Of a DNA stretch of 64,000 nucleotides, positions 43,028 to 54,511 are shown one piece after another (the stretch's first letter is position 1; each line of letters begins with the position of its first letter). The notes below the pieces were generated by a model, which worked only from the letters and a program-made list of their open reading frames with translations, had not been told where the DNA came from and did no database searches. The DNA lies in the NCBI RefSeq assembly GCF_010015615.1, contig NW_024468936.1:5935663-5999662 (forward strand), read 5' to 3'. The position numbers and the translations under genes were made by a program. This DNA comes from Cucurbitaria berberidis CBS 394.84 (lineage: Eukaryota > Ascomycota > Dothideomycetes > Pleosporales > Cucurbitariaceae).

Positions 43028-44348
43028 ATGCTCACCTTCAAGAAAGCCCTGGTGCTGTCGCTCGCATGCCTCACCCTCTTCTTCATCTTCAAGTCGCATC
43101 ATTCGAGCAGCACCACGCCCACCTTCCGCAATGCAAAGGACCTGCCCCGCCCGAGCACCTGGGTGAACCCAAAGACGCCAAAAACACCAAAAGCCGCTCC
43201 AGAAGCCGCCAAAGACAAGGCAAAGCAGACGGACAAGACGAATTTGGCCTTCAACATGCCCGAGGCCCCGTCAAGAAAGCCCAAGTCGCAGACGCAATTC
43301 AGCGCCGACGAGCTGAGGCAACGGCCGCTCAAGGACCAGCTAGAATACCAGTTCCCCTACGACGTAGACGGGAAAACACCCGCATACATTTGGCAGACGT
43401 GGAAAAACACACCAGCACAGGGCGAATTTGAGGAGATGTTCCGCGAGCCAGAGGCCAGCTGGTCCATCCACCACCCGTCCTTTGTACACGAGGTCATTAC
43501 CGACAATGTCGCTGTGCACTTGATCAGGCATCTCTACGCCTCTGTGCCCGAAGTCCTAGATGCATACAACGCTCTACCGCTCCCCGTACTCAAAGCCGAC
43601 TTCTTCCGCTACCTCATCCTGCTCGCCCGCGGCGGTATCTATTCCGACATCGACACGTCAGCCCTAAAGAGCGCGGCAGATTGGATCCCCCATGACGTGC
43701 CCGCAAATTCTTATGGCATGGTCATTGGCATCGAGGCTGACCCGGATCGCCCAGATTGGGCCCAGTGGTACTCTCGCCGCATCCAGTTTTGCCAATGGAC
43801 AATTCAGTCAAAACCCGGTCATCCCATCCTCGTCGATGTCGTAGCAAACATCACCCAAGAGACGCTGAAGCGCAAGAACGCCGGTACCCTCACCAAGGAC
43901 AACAAGGGCATCATCGAGTTCACGGGTCCTGCCGTCTGGACGGATAGCATCTTCTCCTTCTTCAACAACCCCGACTACTTCGACATGAGCACAAGCAAGG
44001 GCAATATTACCTGGGAGAATTTCACGGGCATGAAGGCGCCGAAGAAGGTTGGCGATGTCATCGTTCTGCCCATTACGAGTTTCAGTCCTGGTATCAAGAC
44101 TATGGGTGCGGGCGGCGAGGACGATCCCATGGCTTTTGTCAAGCACAACTTTGAAGGTATGCAAAAAGCTCCCTCTTTCATCGGGTCCCTGCATTGCTAG
44201 GGTCGTGTCACGCGGCACCTGCACAGCACACAACCTCACTCCTCCCTGCATTGCACCCGCTTCGAGTCCATGGTTTCACCAATACTGACTAGCAACAGGC
44301 ACCTGGAAGCCCGAGAACGAACGCCATGTTGGCGAGATCTTTGCTTGA
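43028..44348 (+). CDS. Och1-like alpha-1,6-mannosyltransferase (GT32)
   Basis: Two exons, 43028-44156 and 44299-44348 (intron 142 nt), 392 residues. The ATG at 43028 gives a type II membrane protein: short basic cytoplasmic tail, anchor at about residues 7-21 (LVLSLACLTLFFIFK), and a Lys/Pro/Ala-rich stem. The catalytic domain has IWQTWKNTP, LKADFFRYLILLARGGIYSD and the DXD metal-binding motif (SDIDT, residues 207-209), then FTGPAVWTDSIFSFF. The tiny last exon adds TWKPENERHVGEIFA. This is the GT32/Och1 family, which starts or extends outer mannose chains on N-glycans in the Golgi. Filamentous fungi carry several paralogs, so the exact linkage made is uncertain. Confidence 0.88.
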
Positions 44349-45106
44349 GTGCAGACGAGACGAATCGACGAACCGCTTTCCTACATATTCACAACTCGAA
44401 TGTGTGAGACGCATACGCGGGATAAATGGGGCATACAAGAGATGGAAGTTGCTGATTGGGTACCGAAGTCGCGGTGGTTGGACACATGAAGAATGCAGTG
44501 AGGGGGCATGTCGGCTCGGTTGCTCACATGTTGGACGACGTTGCAGTGGCAAACAGGTCTCTCGTCGACAAACATCGATGGAGCACCAACACCACACCAG
44601 CGCGCCCCGCACCAACCCAGAATGCCGCAGGCAGCACTTTGGCAAGGAGGCAAAATGTGAGACCAAAAGTCTGACTATGGGTACAGCGTACATTCCTACG
44701 GCAGGCAGGTTGAACTCAAACTTCAAGCGCTGAAGTTCGAGTCTGGATCGGATACATCTTCGTTTGGCGCACATCAGTTCTTCGGCATTTTCGGCGATCT
44801 GGCGGCATATATTTCCTTACCTGTAAGAGTAATAGATACACGAAAGTACAGCGCGGAGGCATTTCGCACCATGTACACTACCACGCAAAAGGCGTTGCCC
44901 CTTGAACATTAAAACCAATTCACATTCCGAATAAGCAAAGTCTTAGAACGCAAATATATGTGTGTATCAGACTAATAACGAGATTCATCAGGGTATCTTA
45001 CTCCAAGCGCCAATTCAACACCTAAAGCGCCCACTAGGCGACCAGCGCCGATATACATACAAAATATCGTACTCTCCACAAGGAAACTTGACTCTCACGC
45101 ATATCC
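44349..45106. other. convergent intergenic region
   Basis: About 760 bp between the ends of the mannosyltransferase (plus) and the Pro/Gln-rich gene (minus). No gene is supported. Confidence 0.5.
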
Positions 45107-45835
45107 CTAGCGTTTATCCGACCCACCAATCGCCCGCCCAACTTTCCCCACCATACTCAACAAGCTGCCCCCCAGAGTCGGTCTATTCTCCAGCGCTCTC
45201 TGTGCCCTCTTCTCCTTGGCATACCGCCGTTCATACTCGCGCTCCGTATCCTCATCAATCGGCCCATACTTTGATTCGTATTTCTCTTCTCCATTGGCGT
45301 AGACAGGCGTGTCGTGCATGTGCTGTTGGCTATGGTAACTACCGCTATGCGTAGACTGCATGGACGCGGGGCGTTGCGCGTAGATGGGAAATGGCGCTGT
45401 CTGTGGCTGTGGTGCGTAGCCGTAGCCTTGCTGTTGCTGTTGCGGGGGCCAAGAGGAAGGCGGCGTTCGTTGTTGTTGGTAGTAGTAGTCTGAGGGATTT
45501 GGCTGGCGCATTGGGATGGGGATTGGCTGCATTTTGCCCGGCCATGGTTGGGATGGGTAGGAGGTTGATGATGTTGATGAAGAGCGGCGGGCTTTTTGCT
45601 GGGGGATGATGGGGTTTATCCCCATGGCTGCGTTTGGTAGGGATGATGGCGATGAAGAATAGAAGGGCTGGGAGAAGGTGGGTGGTGTGGACGAGTAGAG
45701 CGCGTGCTGCTGCTGTTGATGTTGCTGCGGTGTTGGTGGGTAGAATGGTGGTTGTTGAGGCTGCGCTTGTGTGGGACCAGGCGTCGTTGGGTACGGCGCA
45801 GGTGGTTGTGGTTTGTATTGAGGGTAGGACGACAT
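45107..45835 (-). CDS. Pro/Gln/Tyr-rich low-complexity protein
   Basis: Single exon, 242 residues from the ATG at 45835 (MSSYPQYKPQPPAPYPTTPG). About three quarters of the protein is low complexity: Pro, Gln, Ser and Tyr runs, including QQHQQQQ and DYYYQQQRTPP. The last 60 residues differ: a charged helix (EDTEREYERRYAKEKRAQRA) and a small Gly-rich end (LGGSLLSMVGKVGRAIGG). No signal peptide. The composition is prion-like, as in proteins that scaffold or condense, but I do not recognise a family and assign no function. Confidence 0.7.
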   Translation of the reverse strand: MSSYPQYKPQPPAPYPTTPGPTQAQPQQPPFYPPTPQQHQQQQHALYSSTPPTFSQPFYSSSPSSLPNAAMGINPIIPQQKARRSSSTSSTSYPSQPWPGKMQPIPIPMRQPNPSDYYYQQQRTPPSSWPPQQQQQGYGYAPQPQTAPFPIYAQRPASMQSTHSGSYHSQQHMHDTPVYANGEEKYESKYGPIDEDTEREYERRYAKEKRAQRALENRPTLGGSLLSMVGKVGRAIGGSDKR

Positions 45836-47615
45836 CTTGAACGCGGTATCACCTCCTGTTGTGACAGTCTTTCGTAGATATGCGATGCGGGCGCCCTTTT
45901 ACACTGAAACCTGTAGTTGACGTTGCCCTGTTTTCCCGATTTGGTGCGCGCCGAGCCGTATGTCGTATGCGGCTGTCGATGTATGCAAATTTCCCGCAGG
46001 ATTTGGTCGATAACGGGAACCCTGATATTCAGAGAAGGTAAGTAGTGAAGTAATATATTGAACAAGTCTAGGCTGTACCACTCTGATATATAAGTCTGTG
46101 ATCACTCAGGACTGCTAGTAAATGTCTAGGCGTAGCGATATATATGCGCCACAATACGCGCACCGGTCGGTGTTGACCGGAAACTAGAACGGTGCAAATG
46201 GCGGTACTAGGCCCTGCTAGTGCACCATGGCCTGGGCGAACGATCATGTTCGCCAATCAGTATTCCATCTCGTTGTAGTCGGATATCACGGCGCCCTAGT
46301 CATGCGCGATTGATGGAGCGAGCGACGCAAACGTGAGGGGCAATTGTGTGGAGAACGCCTATGATGTCAATGTCTTGGCGAAAGGGCAGACCGGTGGGCT
46401 TTCTTGGAAGTAGTTGATGTTAGGGTTCCTGGCTTAGTGCAGACCGATGGGTGTGCGGAGAGGAGATGTTGTTGGTGGATAAGACATGGAGGGTTGCCGA
46501 TCGTCCCGGAATCTCTTGCTGTGTTTGAAGCTAGGCTGAATCGCTGTAGTAGTTGCAGAATATGTTGTACAGTCTGAACGGAGCCTTGCTGCGCATCGAA
46601 CTTTTTCTAGAGAATCGGTGTTATATAAACCAGCGCGATTTCGTGTAATAGGTGCAGCCGTTGGTGATGTATGTATGCACCAACCAACAGCGAACCTAGC
46701 CCAGTTCCTGTCGCTGAAACGAAAATGACAGCAGCAAATTTACGAAGCTTCTTATCTTCTCAAGTCAGTTAGGTAAGGGCCCTAGAAAGGATCCGACGAA
46801 AGGAAATGAGAAAGTTGCTGGACCAAGTGAGTTCATAGAGACTTTGCAAAAATAGATAATCCGTATAGAAATAGAGAAGGGAAAACTACGCCGGGTATGA
46901 CGGGTTAAGTTATATGTTCTGGAGCAGTTCTACGGTAGGTAAGGTACCTACTGCTAATGATAGTGTACGTTTAGTACACCGTGACAACCCTCAGTGAGTT
47001 TTCATGTTGATTCTTTGAGCATGAAGTTAATGAACGATACCAGCTGTCGATCACGACTTATGCCCCAAAACTGGACCCATTCTGTGTAAGGCCTTTGGTG
47101 CAAATATTTCTTGTTAATGACACTGTGTCTTCCGCACATTTCACGAACACAGTTGTGCCAAGGATACGCCACAGTGGAAACACTGCCACATCAGGCGCAA
47201 CTCAAGAGTCGCTGCCTTAGCACAACCTTGCAAATGGCAGACCACGACCCTTGCAAATATAGGGCAGAGCTACTCAAACTGTCGATCACAAGTATCTGGC
47301 TGTGTCGAGAATCGGCGGCAAACTACCAGCAGTGGCTTTCTCATAGCGCTATTCGTCATCTTACTACAACTGCCCCACCAAGCGCGGGGCTGTGTTGCTG
47401 ACTCTGCGCCTCACGAGCTCAGCCATCATTCATCGTTCGCTTGTACCAACCTTTTAAGTCTCTTTGTTGCAAGGCGACTGTATCTTCTTCTTCGTCTTCT
47501 CCACACATATTTCGACAGCAGTTGCCTGAAACGCGCGCACGCCGACGCAATCTCACCAGAGCACACCAGCCAACATCCTAGTCCGTTGTAAGGAAGGAAC
47601 TAACATACAGGCTCC
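45836..47615. other. divergent intergenic region
   Basis: About 1.8 kb between the Pro/Gln-rich gene (minus) and the annexin gene (plus). No gene is supported. A CT-rich stretch at 47440-47560 probably belongs to the annexin promoter or leader. Confidence 0.5.
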
Positions 47616-49218
47616 ATGTCGCACAATTATAACCAACCAGGCGGCTACCAGCAACCTCCATACCAAGGCCGTAAGTTGTTAGCTCTTTGATCCGCACAGC
47701 CCCATGATCAGCATACTTCATCCAGCCATCACTTGGCAACTGGAACTGAGCGGCTACTAATACCTTCCAGAAGCCCCGCCCCAAGGATACGGACAGCAAC
47801 CCCCACAGCAAGGCTACTATCAACAACCAATGCAGAACCAACAGTATCCCCCACCGCAGGGCGGCTATCCGGCACAGCAAGGCTGGGGCCAGCCGCCACA
47901 AGGAGGACAGTATGGCGCGCCCCCACCAAATCAGTACGGTGCTCCTCCTCAAGGCCAGTACGGGGCGCCTCCTCCCCAGCAAGGCTATGGCGCTCCTCAG
48001 GGGCAATATGGCGCACCTCCTCCAGGCCAGTATGGCGCACCGCCCCCAGGCCAGTACGGAGCCCCGCCCCCAGGCCAATATGGGGCTCCGCCTCCACAAG
48101 GACAATACGGCGCTCCTCCACCTCAAGGACAATACGGCGCTCCTCCGCCGCAAGGACAGTATGGTGCCCCTCCACCACAGGGCCAGTATGGTGCGCCCCC
48201 GCCTGGACAGTACCAGCCTCCACCTCAACAAGCTGGTTACGGAGGCCCGCCGACGCAGCCATCACCCGGCTATGGTCCCCAGCAGGTTGCCAACATCGAC
48301 GTAAGCAGAGATGTTGAGGCTCTTCACAAAGCCATGAAGGGGTTCGGCACCGACGAGAAGGCCCTCATCGCAACATTGGCAAAGAAGGATGCTATACAGA
48401 TAAACACTATTCGTACACAGTACGATCAGCGACTAATGAAGAGCTTGGTAAAAGATCTCGAGAAGGAAACCAGTGGATACTTTGAGAGGGGCTTGGTCGA
48501 GATTGCTCGAGGACCTCTGGATTCCGACTGCTACAACCTAATGGAAGCAATGAAGGGTATGGGTACAAAGGAGGTCATGCTAGATGATATCCTGATTGGC
48601 CGAAGCAATGCCGACATCAACGCCATCAAGGCGAGGTACCAGCACCTGTTCAAGCGGACCCTCGAAAACGACCTTCGAGGTGATCTCAGCGCTGGGACAG
48701 AGCAGATGTACATGATGATCACTGCCGCTCGACGCAACGAAGACTCACATCCTGTCATCCCCCAGGAGATTGAGCAAGCTGTCACTGAGCTCCAGAATAG
48801 TATAGGTGGATTTGTTGGCAAAAATACAGCACAGGTCTGCCAGCTCCTCACCAGCAAGAACGATGCTCAACTGCGCGCCATCGCTCAATCCTACGAGCAG
48901 CGCTTCCGCAAGCCTCTCGACAGTGTTCTCAAGTCTAGCTTTTCGGGCCACATGGAGGACGCACTCTGCCTGCTTGTGCACCGAGGCAAGAACCGTGCCG
49001 AGGCTGAGGCTGTCCGTCTGGAAGAGGCCATGGCTGGAATGGGCACCAAGGATGTGTTGCTCGTACAGCGTGTGGTTCGCTGCCACTGGGACCGCAACTT
49101 CATGAACGCTGTCAACGCCGAGTTCAAACGGGTTGTTAAGAAAGACCTCGTTAAGAGAATAGAAGGAGAGACCCGTGGTGACTATGAGAGGCTCATGGTC
49201 GCTTGCGTGAAGCCTTAA
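47616..49218 (+). CDS. annexin with long Gly-Tyr-Pro-rich N-terminal domain
   Basis: Two exons, 47616-47670 and 47771-49218 (intron 100 nt), 500 residues. The N-terminal 190 residues are repeats of Gly-Gln-Tyr-Gly-Ala-Pro-Pro type, as in annexins A7 and A11 and some fungal annexins. Four annexin repeats fill residues 198-500: repeat 1 MKGFGTDEKALIATL, repeat 2 MKGMGTKEVMLDDILIG, repeat 3 with a degenerate GGFVGKNTAQVCQLL in place of the GxGT loop, repeat 4 MAGMGTKDVLLVQRVVRCHW. Intact GxGT loops in repeats 1, 2 and 4 suggest calcium-dependent phospholipid binding; repeat 3 probably lacks a type II site. Role in membrane traffic or repair is inferred from the family. Confidence 0.94.
47870..48225 (+). 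repeat. tandem repeats encoding GQYGAPPP units in the annexin N-terminus
   Basis: About a dozen imperfect units of 24-30 nt encode (P)GQYGAPP(P) with or without an extra Gln. They stay in frame with the annexin core and are likely to vary in number. Confidence 0.85.
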
Positions 49219-50399
49219 GATTACTGAGCGATGTGTACGGTTATGGCTACTAGGCTGTGTGTTTATGATATCAGGACTTTTCCATATTTCATACTACGAT
49301 ACCTGGGTTGTTCCTTGGGGTTGGAGAATGCATGGGTCTCTACATACGGAGTGGAGAGAGTTCGTCTAGATTGTTAAACTAAATACTTTTGGTGGAGTGA
49401 TGTAAGCCTATTATATGACTAATTCATACGTTATTGTCAAAGTCTTCCATTACTCACAACAGTACCTACCCGCGCAGCAGAAAGCGAACCTACGAACTAT
49501 GTTTCTAGTACCACGAGTGCGACAGTCTCTAAGGGATAGGATGTGTATATCGCCTAGTTGATGTTTGGAGCCTATTCTGAAGCCAGAACACTGTGCATCT
49601 AGGCGTCTTCCTCACAGCCACGATTAGTACTTTAGCACGCATATTCGTCTAATCATGAATATACGTGAAGCTGAATCTCCATGAGAACCTGTATATTTAC
49701 ATTTCTTTCATTGTATGCGCTAATGCTCATCTCGATCCACATCTCATTGCCCCGAGAAACACGCCGCGTGCTCAGAGAGAGTACGTTGGCGGGCCTTTTG
49801 TTCTAGACCTACTAACGCTCTCGATCACATCGTTCCACCCAAGATTAAAAAAACTCGTCTGATTCACGGGGTCGTGGTGGGTCTTTAGGCCTCCCAAGAT
49901 ATCCACCCGGCTCGTCTTCGGCTCATCCTTCATCTCCTCCTGCTCCGACTATTTACCCGCGCAGTCCAACAGACGACAGAAGATTGTACCGTACATCATA
50001 ATGATATGCAACACTGTAAGTTCTCGGTACGCGGGGTGATGAAGTCTGATAGGCCAAATTTGGCTAGCTTCACCTGTCCATAGTTAGTTGTTCTTCTCTA
50101 CGATTTGTGTCGGCATAGAGTAGGAAGATGCAATTGTCTTAGCATCTATTGCCTCGGGCGCGCATTCTTTTTAGAGATACGTTTGGTAGGCGCTTTGAAA
50201 ATCCTCTTAAAAAGATCTCACCTGCACTTTCACAGAACCGGTGATAGCTCAACTAGGGCCTAGGCACTTTGTAAATCCTCTTTCACTCTGAACTTACTAG
50301 GAAGTGTCTTGGCATTGCGGCATATCGACGTGTACAGTTCTCGATACTCTCCACTCCAACTTTGGGAAAAGTCTCTCTCAGACCAACAGAAGGACCACG
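49219..50399. other. intergenic region with fragments resembling the downstream F-box gene
   Basis: About 1.2 kb between annexin and F-box genes. Most of it shows nothing, but 50188-50283 contains short near-copies of sequence found inside the F-box coding region and of each other. Confidence 0.55.
50188..50283 (+). repeat. degenerate duplicated fragments of F-box coding sequence
   Basis: 50230-50258 matches 50923-50951 inside the F-box CDS at 26 of 29 positions and still translates to the same TEPVIAQ peptide. 50188-50210 and 50261-50283 are direct repeats of each other, 20 of 23 identical. This looks like a fossil of a tandem duplication. Confidence 0.6.
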
Positions 50400-51809
50400 A
50401 TGAGCAACTATGACGACCTTCCCAGCGAACTCAAGCGCCAGGTTGCTTTCTACCTCTCGTCCAAGGACCTTGCTGCGCTCAGTTGTGTCAACAAATCGCA
50501 GGCTGCCGTCGCTCAAGATCAGCTCTACTACGCGCCTGAGATTCTCAAGCCAGACGAAGGCTACCGCTTGATGCTGCTGCTGCGCACCCTATTCGCCCGC
50601 CCGCAGCTCATGCAGAAGACTCACTCGCTTTCAATCGCTGTCGTCGACTGCTCTATGCCCTTCGGCCCGGAATCATCTCTCAAGGTCACAGAAGAGCACC
50701 GCCATTTTTGGGACGACTCTGAAGATAGTCCTTGGTGCCCAGACTATCACGACATCCAAGCGAAGCTGATCCATCAGCTCAGCAAGCATGGTGTGACAGA
50801 ACTGTCCAATCCTGAATGGATTCAAAAGATTCAGAAGTGGTACACGGCACCCTTCTACGGTGGCCTCCTTACGATTCTACCAAACCTGGAGCATCTTTCA
50901 CTTTCATGCTACGTCAAGCCGGTCACAGAACCAGTGATAGCTCAAATAAGGCGTTGGGGTTTAGGAAGTCCTTTCTCGAATGACATCAAGCGGGTCCGAC
51001 CGCCATGCCGCATAGCGGAGGGGAGAAACGACGGATTCCCAAACAATTTGTTTGGGCTCTCAAAGGATGAAGATCTAGACTCAACGGTGAGCCAGCATTT
51101 CAAGCTCAAAATGCTCGATCTGGTGAGCGGATACCTCTCGCGGCCCTTTTGGCAGTTCTATGGCTTGCAGTGTATCAAGCTCTCCTCGCAGTCAGCAATT
51201 GCCTGTGGACCATTCCCAACGCGTCTAGAAATCTGCCTCACCCATGGCTTCAATGACTGGTCGTTGGCCGAGCTAGGACTATATCTCCGTTCGGGATCAT
51301 TATTAAAGCATATCAAGATACGGTTCGAGCCTCTTCCTGACGAGAAAGGGGGTATACACCCGAATGTGAGATTCTGGCATTTCTCCAACTTACTCAAGAC
51401 CATGGAAGCGTCAGCGTCTACATTGGAAACACTGGCTCTTGTGCCTACCGACTACGCCAAGATGGATATCTTCAGGTACATTGACCAAGACCTCTGTTTT
51501 TGGAGATTCACTCAGCTCCGCAAGCTGACTCTACCCTCGCAATGGTCTTCGCAATCCAAGGTGGGAAAACTACCCCCGAACATCGAGGAGTTGAAGCTTC
51601 TGTTCACCCACCCGATGGCCTCCCAACTCGCGGATGATATCGTCAACCATAAGCTTGAGTTTGGGAAACTTTGCCGCCTCGACCTTGTCTTTCAAGGGGA
51701 GAGCGATGTTGCAGTCGAAGAATCGTTCTGGGCGAAGTTCAAGGACAACAGGATCAGCGTGTACGTATGGGTACGAGAGCATTCGTTGTTTGCAGCGAGG
51801 CCCGCGTAG
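50400..51809 (+). CDS. F-box domain protein
   Basis: Single exon, 469 residues from the ATG at 50400 (MSNYDDLPSELKRQVAFYLS). The F-box is at about residues 6-35 (LPSELKRQVAFYLSSKDLAA, then LSCVNKS). The remainder is a C-terminal region with Leu-rich strands (LLTILPNLEHLSLSCYV, LRKLTLPSQW, LGLYLRSGSLLKHIKIRF) typical of fungal F-box/LRR-like proteins. F-box proteins recruit targets to SCF ubiquitin ligases through Skp1; the target is unknown. The frame is open for 32 codons upstream without a better start. Partial copies of its sequence lie just upstream, suggesting a past local duplication. Confidence 0.82.
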   Translation: MSNYDDLPSELKRQVAFYLSSKDLAALSCVNKSQAAVAQDQLYYAPEILKPDEGYRLMLLLRTLFARPQLMQKTHSLSIAVVDCSMPFGPESSLKVTEEHRHFWDDSEDSPWCPDYHDIQAKLIHQLSKHGVTELSNPEWIQKIQKWYTAPFYGGLLTILPNLEHLSLSCYVKPVTEPVIAQIRRWGLGSPFSNDIKRVRPPCRIAEGRNDGFPNNLFGLSKDEDLDSTVSQHFKLKMLDLVSGYLSRPFWQFYGLQCIKLSSQSAIACGPFPTRLEICLTHGFNDWSLAELGLYLRSGSLLKHIKIRFEPLPDEKGGIHPNVRFWHFSNLLKTMEASASTLETLALVPTDYAKMDIFRYIDQDLCFWRFTQLRKLTLPSQWSSQSKVGKLPPNIEELKLLFTHPMASQLADDIVNHKLEFGKLCRLDLVFQGESDVAVEESFWAKFKDNRISVYVWVREHSLFAARPA

Positions 51810-52085
51810 GAAGGGGGCAGTTCCCTCAGTGCGTATTGAGGGGTCTAACTAAACACATTAAGGTGTTGCAAACATATGGGATTAGATGGCTGAGGAAATC
51901 TCTATTGCGGTGTGAACTGCAGGCCACCTTAGGCAGTCTACATAGAATAGGCAAGAGCTATGGGGAAGGAAAGCAGTACCATCACCATAGGGAAGATGGC
52001 TATCTGTAAACACAATGAGAACGATATAAAATTTCGAAGCCCTACTCACTCGTACAAGTTCTCAACCAGCATATTCACATCCCAA

Positions 52086-52850
52086 TCATCTACCTCTCCT
52101 GCTCTCACCCACTTCAACCACCTGCTCCACAAACCCATAAACCGCCATGTGCATCTCCGTCCCCCCTTCCCCCCACTGCTCCCCCGCACCCCGAAGCATC
52201 CTCCCGCCCCACAGCAGCGCATGCGCAAGCGCCTCCACGCCCAGCTCCACACCCTCGACTCCTTGCTCGCACTCTCTAGTAGTAGTAGCAGCGCGTATCG
52301 CAATCCTATGCAGTTCCGTGAGCACCTGGAATACCACATTGGGAGCATATGCAAGCGCGTTTGGCCTTGGCTGCCAATCAGGATGGTGCATGTTGGTAAT
52401 ATAGTCTTCTATGCTAAATTGTAGGGCGCTTAGGATTTCGGCGTGTTGTAGTGTAGGAGGGGAAGCAGGGGTTTGTAATGCGGCGTTGAAGACTGTTCTA
52501 ACCGCTGCAAGTTGGAGTGGTGCATTGTTGTTGGTATTACTTTTTAAAGGTGTGTTGCTCGAGGCCAGCAGATGCGCTTGCTCGCTCACTTGAACAGGTG
52601 TAGTTTTAGTAGGGTTGTGCTGGGTTCTTCCTGTGTTGTCCTCTAGCTTGCGTTTTCTCATGTTGGGAATCTGTGGACTGGAGGTGTTTGCTGCACTTTT
52701 CTCTTGCTCTTCTTTTTCCTTGTTGATGGATGGGGAGGTATGCGGGTTGGGTGCAGGAATACGAACTTCTTTCAAGCAGCGTCGATGCTGCCTCCGCGCA
52801 GGACGGACACAGGCCGAAGCTGATGCTGCTTGTGCTCGTGTTTGAGGCAT
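52086..52850 (-). CDS. hypothetical protein, Ser/Asn-rich N-terminus
   Basis: Single exon, 254 residues from the ATG at 52850 (MPQTRAQAASASACVRPARR). I do not recognise it. The N-terminal half is basic and disordered. The C-terminal half looks folded: LQHAEILSALQFSIEDYITN, then NVVFQVLTELHRIAIRAATT, then GVELGVEALAHALLWGGRML, a helical pattern. Near the end the frame closes with SRRGR, while the +1 frame of the same strand continues as DDWDVNMLVENLYE and stops at 52046. So the C-terminus may be altered by a recent frameshift or an unnoticed splice. A downstream-of-gene intergenic gap of 276 bp separates it from the convergent F-box gene. Confidence 0.6.
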   Translation of the reverse strand: MPQTRAQAASASACVRPARRQHRRCLKEVRIPAPNPHTSPSINKEKEEQEKSAANTSSPQIPNMRKRKLEDNTGRTQHNPTKTTPVQVSEQAHLLASSNTPLKSNTNNNAPLQLAAVRTVFNAALQTPASPPTLQHAEILSALQFSIEDYITNMHHPDWQPRPNALAYAPNVVFQVLTELHRIAIRAATTTRECEQGVEGVELGVEALAHALLWGGRMLRGAGEQWGEGGTEMHMAVYGFVEQVVEVGESRRGR

Positions 52851-54488
52851 GCTGATAGAGTCGGGGGAATGTGGTGATGTTAAAGAATATCTAAGGTCTT
52901 GTATTATAATGCGAATATGAAGGGAAAGATGGTATACATAGAGAAAGGGTCTTAGCTTCAAATATTATGTGTCTATTACTGTGGGTTGTTTGTGCAATAC
53001 CGTGGTTCTAGAGTATAGTATTGTTTAATTTTTAAGGGTCGGTAGAACATCAAGGGTTCGCCCGGAGCACGTGGGACATGAACAGCCGCTTGAAAATCGA
53101 GTAGTTATACTTCTCTCACTCAAGCACAATAGCTCCGTCCGATAAAGTGTTCGAGTCGAGGTGCGGTTTGAGTACGATGGGTTGGGCCTGAAGAAGCTAT
53201 CCAACTCGGCTGGTACGGAATTACTATAGACGTCGTGTATGAAGTTCAACATAAGTAAAATCCAACGAATATAATAAGTGTTCAAAGTGAGATTATAAGC
53301 ACTACATGTTAGAAAGTCTTCGTGATGCCAGCAGTTTGATACCCGATGGACGATACGATACGCATTGCAGCGCTCACACGTTAGCACCTGGGGAAGATTG
53401 CGATTCTGCATTGCCGGCACTAAATGCTACCATTGGCCAGACCGATGTTATCCCAGTCCAGTAGGTGGTTGACCGAGGTGGTTTGTGGCGCAAATGGTGA
53501 CCTCGACTGGATACGAGACGAGCGATCGTGGGCACGACTCCATCAATGACGGTGGTTACCGAGCGGTGTATTCCGTTGATGCGACGCTTTTATCTAGATT
53601 GACTTGCTTGTTCCAGACGCCGGGTCGCGTTGCTGTCGTGTAGCATCAGATAGACATACGGGCAGCTCAACGGTGCAAGGTCATTGGGTGATCGGAAGAG
53701 ATCTGTTGGGGGCCTCTGATAGCTACAAGGACCCCTGCACTGTGCAACTGAATAGGCAGGCGATTCGTCCCCATCAAGATCTTTGCATGCCCGAACGTGC
53801 CTCCACGAGACATTTTCCTGGTACTGTATGTTGGTCAATCTGGAGCAACGAGAGCCCGCGGCAGCGGATCACAGATCCGCTTCGATGGCAATGCGCGAGG
53901 CTTGAACATGTGCCACAGATGTCACCTTGTTGTCTTGTTCGTTTTCGTCTCGCTGCTGTCCGCCAATCCTTTCTCCCGAGGTTGTTTGTTCAACCCGACT
54001 AAGACCAATCGATGGTGGCTCGAAGTCGAGGCGGTGACCGAGGTTCCGCCCAGGCGGCGCAGTCGACGACTGGCTGCACTGCAGGAAGAGGCTAACACGC
54101 GGTGTTGCTCGCACACAAAACAAGATGGGTATGGCATATATAGGGACCACGTTGTGTGGGCAGCCTCGACGTCCGGAGATAAGGCAAGAGACGGCAAATT
54201 GGCCTGTCATGGTTCGGACGGGTGGGAGTTGAAAACGCTATGTGAACCCTGATGTCGAGAGAGCGGGTGTGACAGTGCGTCGAAACCAGGTCAGAGGTTG
54301 CTCTGGGAGCAGATGGCGTTTGTGGCTTCACCCGTCGGTGTGACAGAGCCGGTCAGGATTACTGCAACCGTAGATGAACTGCTCACCGCACGGGAATGCG
54401 CGGTCTGCCCATGCAAGGGCTTGCTCGGTGCATATGATCTCCAGCAGGGAGCTACATCAGGTGTGTTTCTTGCTGCAGACGACACTGC

Positions 54489-54511
54489 TGCCTGCCTGCC
54501 TGCCTGCCTGC
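54489..54511. repeat. (GCCT)n microsatellite
   Basis: About five to six tandem GCCT units in the region upstream of the homeodomain gene. Confidence 0.9.

Noticed and set aside
47578..48265. Arg/Leu-rich antisense frames at the annexin 5' end
   Set aside because: Product of the repetitive GQYGAPP coding sequence read backwards.
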